From positions 53,029 to 101,293 of the forward strand of contig PLSM01000044.1 of the NCBI GenBank assembly GCA_003165075.1: a DNA stretch of 48,265 nucleotides, given 5' to 3'. This document shows positions 8,666 to 19,709 of the stretch, in pieces (the stretch's first letter is position 1; the number at the start of each line of letters is the position of its first letter). The translations under genes and the position numbers were made by a program. The DNA comes from Acidobacteriaceae bacterium. GTDB taxonomy: Bacteria; Acidobacteriota; Terriglobia; Terriglobales; Acidobacteriaceae. The notes under the pieces were generated by a model, which saw only the letters and a program-made list of their open reading frames with translations, searched no databases and was not told where the DNA came from.

Positions 8666-10627
8666 TCACTTTACAGGCACGGGATAGACCGCGATCTGGT
8701 CGCGAGTGAGAACTGCAAGCTGCGAACCATCCGGGGCCAGCGCGAAGCCGTCGCGGCTGGAGGACGGAGAACCGACAAGCACGTTGAGCAGCCGTTTCCC
8801 ATCCGCGGCGCGATAAACACCCAGTGCCTCTGAAGTGAGATCCGCCGCACTGAAGGTGGCTCCCTCCGGCACCGGCCGGGTAGATTGCACGGTCTTCACC
8901 GCGAAGACCTCATGGTTGGCGCTGCCTTCGGCGGCATAGCCAAAGGCGCTCGAGCTCGCGCTACCTTTCAGCGCCAGCTTCCCATTCGGCCGCACCACGC
9001 GATACTGGAACTCGTCAGTATGCCTGTCGCAACTCACCAGGAAGATGAGGTCCGGGGCGATACTCGAAAGCTCCGGTCTGCAACTCGAGTCGAAGCGGGC
9101 AAAGGTCGAAGTATGATTGTCCCAACCCTGCATGAGGATCCGGTAGCGCATATCCGGCTGTGCCAGCAGCTTGGCCTGACCCTCGTTCAGCAGCGTAGGC
9201 GGCAACAGACCCGAATGCGTCTTTGTTGCCGCGATGGGATCGAAGTTCCGATTCAGCACCAGGATATCGAGATCTTCTTCCGGCTCGCCATCGAGGTGCT
9301 GACGCAGTTGCTCATGCAACTCCGCCGAGTGGCGTTCGTGGATCACACCGATGGCCAGGAAGCTTCCATCGGGGGTCACGCGCACAAAGGCCAGCGGACC
9401 GGTCAGCCCGACTCGATTCTGAATCTTCAATCCCGCGCCGTACACGCGCAGTTCCGAGCCGACATGCACCAGCACATGGCCCTCAGACAACGGCCAGAGG
9501 TATTGGTTGTTGTCGGGCATTTCCCAGTCGACGGTGTGTGTCACCTTATGGGTAGCAGTGTCTACAAGCACGGCGCGGATCACCCGTACTGTCCGCCCAC
9601 CCGATCCCAGCGCATGCCTTGACAGCAGCAGGTGCGGATTAAATGCCACCAGCAGTTCTCTGGGGCCAAGATATGCCAGCGCCTCATCGTGGTCGAAGGC
9701 CATCATCGCCCTCTGCGGGCGAGGATTATAGCCAAGCTGGCTGATCGAAATGCTGTCCGGCGCGTTACCGATTGCAGTCGCATTGCCCGCAGGCAGGGCC
9801 ACGTCGCACTGCGGAGGCACGCACAGGTCGATGTCGGGAAGAGCCGGCAGCGCTGCTGCCGCGGCCGCATTTGCCGTCGTCGCACCGCTCAACCCGGAAG
9901 CTCCCCCAGCCGCCGGCTGAGCCACCCCTGCATGAGCCCGCATTAAGGGAAATGTCCCTTCCATCGGAACCAGTAGGAACACCGTGTGTTCCAGCAGCGT
10001 CAAATCGTGGTTGGTCTCCGTGAGGACGGAGCTGTTGTCCGGCCCGCTGCCTATACTCAGCTTCAATCCTCGAATGCCGACGACATCGCCCATCTTCATG
10101 GGCGGAAGCGGCGGAGGCCCACCGCCCATGAGGTCAGTCTGCAGGTTCATGGTGGTACTCTCCTGCATCGTTTTCAGAGCGCCAATGCCCGTATTCCCAG
10201 GACCGGTGGCCCTTGTGTCCATGGGCAGCGCGTCCGTCAATACGCCGCGATCCATACTGGGCGGCGGAGCCGCCACCGCAGCAACGAGCAGCTTGAAGTC
10301 GTCCATCTTCAATCCGCTGCATTGCGCCTTCGTAAACTCAAGACCGAGCTGGGAATCTGCGGCAGTCTTGGTGTGAGGAACCACCGAAACCACCTGTCCC
10401 CCCAGAATTGCCCCATTCTTGAGAACGCAATCGGTACCCTGCCAACCGATTTGGACCCGCGCGTACACCGGTTCGCCCACCTTCAACTTGTGCGCGCGCA
10501 CATCCGTCATCAATTCCGCCTGAATAGGCGTGACGCCAGGCTTGGGAGCATCGTCCGCATAGAGCACCGTGCAGCACAGCGCGAGACTGGTAATCAGCAG
10601 TGGAATTCGCATTTTTGTCCTGGCCAT
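8666..10627 (-). CDS. Secreted protein of unknown function, propeller-like C-terminus
   Basis: I do not recognise the family. Starting at the ATG at 10627 the protein has about 653 residues and begins with a typical signal peptide (MARTKMRIPLLITSLALCC, cleavage near LYA-DD). The frame is open up to an ATG at 10756, two bases past the upstream stop, but the extra 43 residues are basic, lack a membrane segment and would bury the signal peptide, so 10627 is preferred. After the leader, a region with VGEPVYARV and GAILGGQVVSV resembles a beta-rich TrbI-like domain. The last 350 residues contain repeats such as VRVTPDGSFLAIGV and FALAPDGSQLAVL, typical of beta-propeller blades. It lies behind the BlaR1-like gene and may be co-transcribed with it. 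Confidence 0.65.
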   Translation of the reverse strand: MARTKMRIPLLITSLALCCTVLYADDAPKPGVTPIQAELMTDVRAHKLKVGEPVYARVQIGWQGTDCVLKNGAILGGQVVSVVPHTKTAADSQLGLEFTKAQCSGLKMDDFKLLVAAVAAPPPSMDRGVLTDALPMDTRATGPGNTGIGALKTMQESTTMNLQTDLMGGGPPPLPPMKMGDVVGIRGLKLSIGSGPDNSSVLTETNHDLTLLEHTVFLLVPMEGTFPLMRAHAGVAQPAAGGASGLSGATTANAAAAAALPALPDIDLCVPPQCDVALPAGNATAIGNAPDSISISQLGYNPRPQRAMMAFDHDEALAYLGPRELLVAFNPHLLLSRHALGSGGRTVRVIRAVLVDTATHKVTHTVDWEMPDNNQYLWPLSEGHVLVHVGSELRVYGAGLKIQNRVGLTGPLAFVRVTPDGSFLAIGVIHERHSAELHEQLRQHLDGEPEEDLDILVLNRNFDPIAATKTHSGLLPPTLLNEGQAKLLAQPDMRYRILMQGWDNHTSTFARFDSSCRPELSSIAPDLIFLVSCDRHTDEFQYRVVRPNGKLALKGSASSSAFGYAAEGSANHEVFAVKTVQSTRPVPEGATFSAADLTSEALGVYRAADGKRLLNVLVGSPSSSRDGFALAPDGSQLAVLTRDQIAVYPVPVK

Positions 10628-10758
10628 CGCTTGGTAGTTTCCGTTGCCGAAGGCGTTCAGGTGCCGGCAGACCGGAGGTTCTTCAATTCGTTTTCGCAAG
10701 ATCGAGACTTTCTGCCTTATTTCACCCTTAGAGTTGAGGCCATGCTCTTTGTTCATTG

Positions 10759-12687
10759 TTAATTATCGGTGGGCCGCTCGATGTGATCGATCATCAGAAC
10801 ATCGAGCGGAGTAATTATCGGCTTCAGCTTCAATCCAAGTTGATCCTTCAGAGCTTGCAACAAAGCCGGTATAGGTACGTCCGGCTGAAATCCATCTCCG
10901 GATGGCGGCGGGTTGCCGGGATTTTCCGTCAACTCGAACGAGAAATCAAATCTTCCGGTCATGCCCGTCTGGTCCACCACTGGTCGGCCTAAGTGCCCGA
11001 CCGAAGGAAGGAACGCGGCGATCAGCTTCATAGTGGTGTCGCGGGAGCCCGCAAGAATCTTATGGCCAGGCTCAGGATTCACCCAGTAACCATCGCAGAA
11101 AGGTGGATACACATCGGTAGCATTCGACGAGGAGGGCGGGTCCGAAGATGCATTTGGGACAGCACAAGGAGGGCCGTCGGCATGTGGCCGAAGCTTCGGC
11201 CCTGTCTTTCCGGGCTCCTCTGGAACCAGGGCAAACACGGGAACTTGACGACTCTCAAAATGAACGGCGAGCTTGAAGCGATCGGCAAGTAGAGATTGCA
11301 TCATCAGGCGCATCTGGTCCTTGGTGGGGTTGCCCGGCGCCCGCGCCTCAATGACGAAACTGTCTCTGGCCACCCACGCCGGCAGTTGAGCGATCATCGA
11401 CTGAATCTGGTCCTGGGTAAGCCAAAGTTTGTAGGCGAACATGATGTAATCCGGTAACGTGAAATCGGCCGAAAAGCGCCCATTGGGATCCGCGCTGCTT
11501 CCGAATGTGTCCCCGGCATCCAATGCGAAGTTGGGCGGCGTGAAGCTACCCGGCGTACCCGGCCGGATGGAGGCAGATTCGAATTCCATTTTGCCCCCTG
11601 CCGCTGTTTGCCAATCCGACGCGGGAGACTGCGCCTGCACCTGTGACGCATGTATCAAGCCGAACGCAACCGGCACAGCCACGGCCGCCAATCCTGCCAG
11701 AACGAGAATTAGTTTTCTGGTGAAATCCAACTTCTGCGTAACGCCTTCGCCCATGATGCGGATAATCCGTCTTCTCAGGTTCGCCCCGGCAATGCCGGAC
11801 ACGCACACCAAAGGCGATTCCAGGCAAAATCGGCAGGCCATCAGAAGGCTCTCGGCATAGACGTTCGGTCTGGCTCCCTGCTCTATCACGGCCTCATCAC
11901 ACGCGCGCTCGCGCTCTTCCACCATGCGCGACTCCATCCACCACACCATCGGATGGAACCAGAACAGAGCTTCCACCACCATATGAGTGGCCGCGGCCAG
12001 GTTGTCATGGCGTCGCACGTGCAACAGTTCGTGCGCCAGGATGGCTTCGATATGCCCATCCTCAAGTCGTTCGGTGAGTCGCACAGGCCACAACAACACC
12101 GGACGAACAATGCCGAAAATTCCCGGTTCCATCATTTCCTGCGAATGCATCAACGCGATGCGCCCATTTGCCTTTGCGTTGCACTCCAGCCGGCGCAGTA
12201 TCTCCAGCTCGCGCCCCTTCATTGCATGGGCAGACTCACGCAGCGTCGCAGAGACCCGGCGCCAGCGCACAAACCACATGAGCAACACCATCCCAACGCC
12301 GCAGAGCCACACTGCGGCCAACACTGCCGGCACTAGCGCCACAACACGATCCATCCAACTTGCGTCGTGCGTCGACGAAGGGATGGACATTGTGGCGCGA
12401 AATGGCTGACTCGCGACATCGATCGCGGAGTAAACCGTCATCTGCGGCTGAATAACCGCCGGACGCGGACGGGGCAAGAGACCGCCAAGCCCAACCAGCA
12501 ACGAAAAGGGAATAAGAAATTTGACCGACGCCGCCAGCCAAAGCCCATAGCGCGCCGATGCCTGGTTCTTGCGTAGAAGCAGCGTCGCCAGGCCAGCCAC
12601 TGCCACGAAGACGGTCGATTGCCAAAGGTGATTTCCCAGCGCCGGTCCCAGACCACTCGCCAAAGTGAGCAGGCGTTCCGTAATCAT
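10759..12687 (-). CDS. M56 (BlaR1/MecR1-like) peptidase fused to TIGR03435 domain
   Basis: A 642-residue membrane protein. The N-terminal 350 residues hold several transmembrane segments and the M56 zinc-peptidase motif HELLH (residues 219-223), with a downstream ERACDEAV motif supplying the conserved acid. A further membrane segment near 325-345 leads to an exported C-terminal domain (about 368-640). This matches the soil-bacterial TIGR03435 family (FESASIRPG start, then ADRFKLAVHFESRQVPVFALV). In BlaR-type systems the sensor domain triggers the peptidase, which leads to loss of the BlaI repressor; the signal here is unknown. No penicillin-binding sensor domain is present. The start overlaps the BlaI-like gene stop by 4 bases, so the two are translationally coupled. 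Confidence 0.88.
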   Translation of the reverse strand: MITERLLTLASGLGPALGNHLWQSTVFVAVAGLATLLLRKNQASARYGLWLAASVKFLIPFSLLVGLGGLLPRPRPAVIQPQMTVYSAIDVASQPFRATMSIPSSTHDASWMDRVVALVPAVLAAVWLCGVGMVLLMWFVRWRRVSATLRESAHAMKGRELEILRRLECNAKANGRIALMHSQEMMEPGIFGIVRPVLLWPVRLTERLEDGHIEAILAHELLHVRRHDNLAAATHMVVEALFWFHPMVWWMESRMVEERERACDEAVIEQGARPNVYAESLLMACRFCLESPLVCVSGIAGANLRRRIIRIMGEGVTQKLDFTRKLILVLAGLAAVAVPVAFGLIHASQVQAQSPASDWQTAAGGKMEFESASIRPGTPGSFTPPNFALDAGDTFGSSADPNGRFSADFTLPDYIMFAYKLWLTQDQIQSMIAQLPAWVARDSFVIEARAPGNPTKDQMRLMMQSLLADRFKLAVHFESRQVPVFALVPEEPGKTGPKLRPHADGPPCAVPNASSDPPSSSNATDVYPPFCDGYWVNPEPGHKILAGSRDTTMKLIAAFLPSVGHLGRPVVDQTGMTGRFDFSFELTENPGNPPPSGDGFQPDVPIPALLQALKDQLGLKLKPIITPLDVLMIDHIERPTDN

Positions 12688-13067
12688 GGCTTGCCTCCAT
12701 TCTTGAGGCTCTTCAGCGCCTTTTCCGCGTACTCCACATCTTCAAGTGTCAGCTTGCCTGCCCCGATGAGATGAGCCACCACGGGACGCGACTCCCCGCC
12801 AAACATGGCCAGCAGGTCATCCACAAGTCGCCGCTGCGCCGCGTCGCGCGAGACAGTAGCCGTGAATATATGAAAATTGCCAACTTTTCGCACACGGCGC
12901 ACTACTTGTTTCGCCTCCATGCGATAGATCATCTTTTGGACCGTCGTGTACCCCGGTCTCTTCTTCTCATGGAAGGCCTCTTGCATCTCCCGGATGGACG
13001 CCTCGCCTCTGGCCCAAAGCGTCTCCATGATCTGCATTTCAAATCTGGTCAATCTTGCGCCAGCCAT
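12684..13067 (-). CDS. BlaI/MecI/CopY family transcriptional repressor
   Basis: A 127-residue winged-helix regulator. The N-terminus (LTRFEMQIMETLWARGEASI) and the recognition region (PGYTTVQKMIYRMEAKQVVRR) are typical of BlaI/MecI. The C-terminal half (DDLLAMFGG...) is the dimerisation region that is cleaved in the classical system. The next gene encodes an M56 peptidase and overlaps by 4 bases (12684-12687), the classical blaI-blaR1 arrangement. It probably represses its own operon. No perfect TACA-N-TGTA type operator was recognised in the 258-base upstream gap. The regulated output is unlikely to be beta-lactam resistance only, because no beta-lactamase gene is nearby. Confidence 0.88.
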   Translation of the reverse strand: MAGARLTRFEMQIMETLWARGEASIREMQEAFHEKKRPGYTTVQKMIYRMEAKQVVRRVRKVGNFHIFTATVSRDAAQRRLVDDLLAMFGGESRPVVAHLIGAGKLTLEDVEYAEKALKSLKNGGKP

Positions 13068-13325
13068 GTCTATGACTCCCGTCTTTTCATCTACGACGCG
13101 TGTCAGCGATGCTACGGCGAGAATTCAAATTGGTCAAGAATTAAAGATACTCAGGACAAAAGTGCTTGCAGAATCTGAGCTGTACTGTGGGAGGTTAGTT
13201 CCGTACACCAGGCCAGCGCGGGGGGGGTCGAGTCGCGGATACAATCCCGAACCGGGTGAAGACGCAAAAATTACGCAACCCGGAACTCATTCAAAACGAG
13301 CCGGATATCCCGTATTTCGGTCAGA

Positions 13326-14426
13326 TTATTGGCCTGCTGCCAGTGCTGCGGTGCGCTGCACCTTGGGCTTGGGCACGCCGTGGGTGTGGCAGTCTACGCA
13401 CTTGACCCAATGCACATTGTGCTTGCTCGCGGGGTTGGCGTAGGTGGTGTCCATCTTCTCCACGTCGAGGCCGCAATGCGACATCTGCGGATGGCAGGTG
13501 ACGCAGGAAGCACGCGCGTTTTCGTTGTGTCCGCTATGGCAGGAGAAGCAACTAAGCCCCTCGTGCACGCCGAGCGGGGTTCTGTCGTCACCGGAGCCCA
13601 CCTGGGGACCCCAGTGATTGGTGTCCGCGATTGTGCTGGGTTCAGGCATGCGCGACGCGTGGCACTGGTAGCAGAGGGCCTGGCGCCGGTCGGGGCTGGC
13701 GTGCACCGGCCTTGCGCCTTCATAAAGCTGGGGAAGGGCAAGGTTGGCGGCGGCGAAGTGCATCTGCTCGCGGCGGTCGAAGAAGGCCAGTGAATCGTCC
13801 AGTGCCGGGGCGGCGACGGAGATGCGCGTGGAAGGCTTGGTTTCAGGCTGGCCTTCGCGGTGAACCCAATGGCACGACTGGCAGGGCATCGTCGGCTGAT
13901 CGGCAAAGCCTGCGCGGACGACATGCCATGGCCCCGTAATGTTCTGGGGCTGAACGAGTTCGCGGACCGGTCCGCTGTAGTGCATGCCGTGACAACGGAA
14001 GCAGTCGTCCATCAGGCGGCGTTTTGAATTGTGTTTGGAATCGGCGAAGATCTGCTGGTAGGTGGCGCTGTGCGGGCCGGCGTGCCAGGTGGCGTATTCC
14101 TTCTGATGGCATTTCTGGCAGTTCGCAGTCATGGCCACCACGTCCACGTCACGCAGGCGAATGGCTTCAGGGATCCTGCCGCTGAGGTGAATGGCGATGT
14201 GGCGCAGCTTGGTGGCCATGCTGGCATCGTGGCAGTCCAGGCAGGTTGTCGCGTTTTGATGAGCGGAGGAATGGACCACGCTGACATAGCTCGCCATCTC
14301 GTGGCAGCCGGCGCATCCGGCTCCATGCTGCGTGGTGTAGTAGTAGGACGCCCCAAACATGCCGGAGGTGATAAGAGCCGCCACCGCGACCACGGCGAGA
14401 GCACATATTTTCAGAATCCGTTTCAA
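13326..14426 (-). CDS. Nonahaem c-type cytochrome
   Basis: A 366-residue protein with an N-terminal membrane anchor or signal (about residues 7-28) and nine CxxCH haem-binding motifs starting at residues 38, 62, 103, 142, 182, 252, 293, 308 and 343. The anchor followed by an early CAGCHEM motif resembles NapC/NrfH-type quinol-oxidising cytochromes, while the rest resembles periplasmic multihaem carriers. It overlaps the upstream GMC oxidoreductase by 4 bases and is the last gene of the trio. It therefore most likely carries electrons from that flavoprotein to the quinone pool or to outer carriers. Classical gluconate dehydrogenases use a three-haem subunit in this position, so nine haems are unusual. 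Confidence 0.85.
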   Translation of the reverse strand: MKRILKICALAVVAVAALITSGMFGASYYYTTQHGAGCAGCHEMASYVSVVHSSAHQNATTCLDCHDASMATKLRHIAIHLSGRIPEAIRLRDVDVVAMTANCQKCHQKEYATWHAGPHSATYQQIFADSKHNSKRRLMDDCFRCHGMHYSGPVRELVQPQNITGPWHVVRAGFADQPTMPCQSCHWVHREGQPETKPSTRISVAAPALDDSLAFFDRREQMHFAAANLALPQLYEGARPVHASPDRRQALCYQCHASRMPEPSTIADTNHWGPQVGSGDDRTPLGVHEGLSCFSCHSGHNENARASCVTCHPQMSHCGLDVEKMDTTYANPASKHNVHWVKCVDCHTHGVPKPKVQRTAALAAGQ

Positions 14427-16075
14427 GACCGGAGCCCTGTGCCTTTCCAGTTGTGAACCAGTGCATCCGACGCCATGTAGGCGATGGCCATGATGGTGAG
14501 CACCGGGTTAAAGCCGCCGTTGTTGACATGAACGCTGCCATCGATCACAAATACGTTGTCGACGTCGTGAAGTTGGCAATTGCGGTTGACGACGGAGCTT
14601 TGCGGATCGTTGCCCATGCGGCAGGTTCCTGCCTGATGCTGGCCGGCCGAAATAGTAGCGGGCTTGCCGCCTGTGCGCGAGGTGAAAATCGCGCCTGCCT
14701 CTTTGAGCCAGGCTTCGGCACGCTGCGATTGCACCGCTCCGATCTCGAACGTATGCGGGTGGCAGTTGCCCTGAATGCGCGCCACGGGCAGTCCCCACTG
14801 GTCTTTGACCGCCGGATCGAGGATGACCCGGGCGTCGGCGGTGGGAATCTGCTGGGTGGGGCCCATGATGACGATCGAGCGCTTGTGCCAGGCGCGCATG
14901 GCTTGCTTATGCGCCAGGCCCCAACGGGGCGTATCCTTGGGAACCCGATCGACCATGTGAATAGGGAGGCGGATGAATTCGTTCGCCAACATTCCGCCGC
15001 CGACCAGTCCGGGAGTTCCGTGGTTATAGTCCATCACGGCAATGCTGGCGCCCGGGCCCATGTCGTCGTAAGTGTCGTGGTCGAAATAGCCGACGGCGCC
15101 GGTGTAGTGATGGCCCTGCAGATTCCGGCCCACCTGGTCGTAGCGGTTGCCCAATCCGTTGGGAAACAGGCGGCTCTTGGAGTTGAGCAGCAGGCGCGCG
15201 GACTCGATGGCGCAGGCTGAGACCACGACTATGTCAGACAACTGCTCCTGCAGATGGCCGCTTTCATCAAAGTAGGAAACGCCGCGGGCACGGCCCTTGT
15301 CGTCGACCAGGACCTCTTTGACCGTGGAGCTCATGCGCAGTTCGCAGTTGCCCGTGCCCAGCGCGATGGGGATTACGGTGTTCTGAGAACCATTCTTGGC
15401 ATCCACCTCGCAGGCGAAACCGCAGCACCAGCGGCAGCGCATGCACGGTCCGCGGTCGTTGTAGGGCACGCTGTTGCGCAGCATGGGCAGCGGAAATGGA
15501 TGTAGGCCGAGGCGCTTGGCGGCGGGCTCCAGAATTTCAAACTCGCGGTTGGCCGGCAGCGGAGGCATGGGCAGCGGCCGCTTCCGCGGCGACCGGAAGG
15601 GAGTTGGCGAGTAGTCGCCGGAGACGCCGATCTCATATTCGGCCTGGTCGTAGAAGGGCTCCAGGTCGTCGTAGGAGATGGGCCAGTCCTCAAGAGAACT
15701 TCCCGGCGGCGCGCCGTAAGTCGACTTCAAGCGAAAATCCTGGGGCATGTAGCGCCAGGCCTGTGCCCCATAGCTGAGGGTTCCACCGCCCACGCAAGCG
15801 GCGTTGTTCTGGTAACTGCCCTCGCTGGGCAGTACCACGTGCGCATTGCCTGCGGCATCCACCAGGACCCGGGGATTGCCTTCATCCTCCGGTCCGAAGG
15901 CGTTGCCCAGCACGGTGGTGCGCTGATTGCGCAAATCGTCCTTACGGCAATCGGCAGGCGTGTACCACTTGCCGCGTTCGAAGAGCACCACGCTCATTCC
16001 AGAAACGGCCAGCTGCTTGGCTACAATGCCTCCTGCCGCGCCGGCTCCAACCACTACAGCATTTACACGCTTCAT
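14423..16075 (-). CDS. GMC family FAD-dependent oxidoreductase (gluconate-2-dehydrogenase-type large subunit)
   Basis: A 550-residue flavoprotein. The N-terminal dinucleotide-binding motif VVVGAGAAGG (residues 7-16) and the C-terminal GMC_oxred_C region (HQAGTCRMG, then NVFVIDGSVHVNNGGFNPV) are clear. The middle carries a Cys-rich segment (CMRCRWCCGFAC) typical of the bacterial sugar/sugar-acid dehydrogenase branch. There is no signal peptide of its own; export is probably as a hitchhiker with the Tat-signal-bearing partner encoded just upstream (4-base overlap at 16072-16075). It also overlaps the cytochrome gene by 4 bases. The substrate is likely a sugar, sugar acid or polyol oxidised in the periplasm, but it cannot be specified. 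Confidence 0.9.
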   Translation of the reverse strand: MKRVNAVVVGAGAAGGIVAKQLAVSGMSVVLFERGKWYTPADCRKDDLRNQRTTVLGNAFGPEDEGNPRVLVDAAGNAHVVLPSEGSYQNNAACVGGGTLSYGAQAWRYMPQDFRLKSTYGAPPGSSLEDWPISYDDLEPFYDQAEYEIGVSGDYSPTPFRSPRKRPLPMPPLPANREFEILEPAAKRLGLHPFPLPMLRNSVPYNDRGPCMRCRWCCGFACEVDAKNGSQNTVIPIALGTGNCELRMSSTVKEVLVDDKGRARGVSYFDESGHLQEQLSDIVVVSACAIESARLLLNSKSRLFPNGLGNRYDQVGRNLQGHHYTGAVGYFDHDTYDDMGPGASIAVMDYNHGTPGLVGGGMLANEFIRLPIHMVDRVPKDTPRWGLAHKQAMRAWHKRSIVIMGPTQQIPTADARVILDPAVKDQWGLPVARIQGNCHPHTFEIGAVQSQRAEAWLKEAGAIFTSRTGGKPATISAGQHQAGTCRMGNDPQSSVVNRNCQLHDVDNVFVIDGSVHVNNGGFNPVLTIMAIAYMASDALVHNWKGTGLRS

Positions 16076-16599
16076 GATTGCGCGCCCTTCGTGAAGTCGT
16101 ACTGCGCACGCCCCCGCACCGGAGGTTCGTCCAGACCCAGCATCCGCCAGCTCACGGCGTCGCGATTCCCGCCATGGCGTGGGTTGCCGTAAAAGCTCTC
16201 GAAGGTGTGGCTGCGCACCAAGGCAAAGAATGCGGGCTGCTCCTTTTCGATCGCGGTCACCACTTCAAACTGACTTTTTTGGGGGGCCTGCGAAAGGGAA
16301 ACGCCGGCGAGCTTCCTGCTGAGCAGCTCAGCCTGTTCGAGTCCGGCCCGGTAGGCCTCGCGGTGGCGCCGGTAATGACGCGCAAGCTGACGATCGATGT
16401 AGGTGACAGCACCGGCTTGCGATGCGCTGGGAAAGTCGTCGGCAGGAATAATCTGGTCGCAAATTGCAGCCAGCGTATGGGCCTGGCCGTCGTTGAGAAA
16501 GTCCCAGTTTCCCCGTCCACGCGAAGCGCAGCCGGCGGCAAGCGCCGCACCCGCTACCACTCCGCCAGCCATGAATCGACGCCTCGTAAATCGCTTCAT
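16072..16599 (-). CDS. Gluconate 2-dehydrogenase subunit 3 family protein, Tat signal
   Basis: A 175-residue protein starting at the ATG at 16599, which has AGGA five bases upstream; the frame is open further upstream but the extra residues precede the signal. The N-terminus has a twin-arginine motif (TRRRFMAGG) and a hydrophobic stretch ending in AAGCAS, so it may be a Tat lipoprotein anchored at Cys23. The body matches the gluconate 2-dehydrogenase gamma subunit family: LAAICDQIIPADDFPSA near residues 43-60 and FESFYGNPRHGGNRDAVSW near the end. Such subunits help fold and export the GMC flavoprotein. It is the first gene of the operon with the GMC and cytochrome genes. Confidence 0.87.
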   Translation of the reverse strand: MKRFTRRRFMAGGVVAGAALAAGCASRGRGNWDFLNDGQAHTLAAICDQIIPADDFPSASQAGAVTYIDRQLARHYRRHREAYRAGLEQAELLSRKLAGVSLSQAPQKSQFEVVTAIEKEQPAFFALVRSHTFESFYGNPRHGGNRDAVSWRMLGLDEPPVRGRAQYDFTKGAQS

Positions 16600-16968
16600 T
16601 TGCGTCCTTTTCTCGCTGAGTGTCTGCCATACTAGGCCCGCCTCAACAAGCCTGCCAGTGACGCAAATCACGGTGTATGAAGGCCACGAAATGCCGGCCG
16701 CAGCAGACGGCTCCGGAACCGGGGCGTGGCCGCCTGCGTATGAAGCAAATAGAGATAGAACAGGGACCCGGCACGGGATCGCGGCCAGTTATTCGAGGCC
16801 AGATGGCGTTGTGTTCCGTCCATATAGGAGTAGCAGCGCGATTTCTCCCCTTCACCCTGCCGGGCAATTCCGGGCAGAGCAGTTGGCGGCCCAATCGATC
16901 CGTGGGGCGCCTGAAGCGGTTGGTTTGCATACACTGGAAGAGCCGGACAAAGAAGAGAAAGCAGAACC
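16600..16968. other. Divergent intergenic region, no gene seen
   Basis: This region separates the minus-strand dehydrogenase operon from the plus-strand permease genes, so promoters for both should lie here. The best candidate for the permeases is an extended -10-like string TGCATACACT near 16926-16935, with no good -35. Short frames here lack similarity or ribosome-binding sites. Confidence 0.4.
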
Positions 16969-18195
<1,227 letters not shown>

Positions 18196-18200
18196 GAAAG

Positions 18201-18377
18201 GCAGCTAACAGCAGATAGTTAACAGCGCACAGTTTTCAGTAGTCGGAAGCGGGAAAGTTGGACTCTTCGATGGCGCAGTCGTTTCGGGAATAGGAAAGAT
18301 GATCTACTCGCTTCTGGAATCGCTCAAGGAGCAAGTCCGGGAGAACTGACAACTGTTAGCTGTCCACTGTTAGCTGC
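18201..18377. repeat. Inverted-repeat element between the two permease genes
   Basis: The left arm at 18201-18225 and the right arm at 18353-18377 are imperfect inverted repeats: 21 of 25 bases pair when one arm is reverse-complemented. Both arms contain the string CTGTTAGCTGC or its complement, repeated internally as CTGTTA blocks. The roughly 127 bases between them hold no recognisable gene; a 16-codon frame at 18299-18349 is too short to support. It could be a small non-autonomous element, a REP-type repeat pair or an mRNA hairpin between two cistrons. Confidence 0.5.
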
Positions 18378-18400
18378 TTTCTAGAAACTTCGGAGCTTTT

Positions 18401-19654
<1,254 letters not shown>

Positions 19655-19709
19655 AGCAGGGAACAGAGACACACAGAGCAATCAGGCTCTCGCTTCGACG
19701 CTCCGCATT

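Noticed and set aside
8666..10756. Longer version of the secreted unknown protein starting at 10756
   Set aside because: The extra 43 residues would place the signal peptide internally; the ATG at 10627 fits better.
13081..13120. BlaI operator upstream of the blaI-like gene
   Set aside because: CTACGAC...GTC-like pieces are present, but no true dyad of the known TACA/TGTA type.
18299..18349. 16-codon frame between the permease genes (MIYSLLESLKEQVREN)
   Set aside because: It reads like a helix but is too short, without a good start site, and lies inside an inverted-repeat element.
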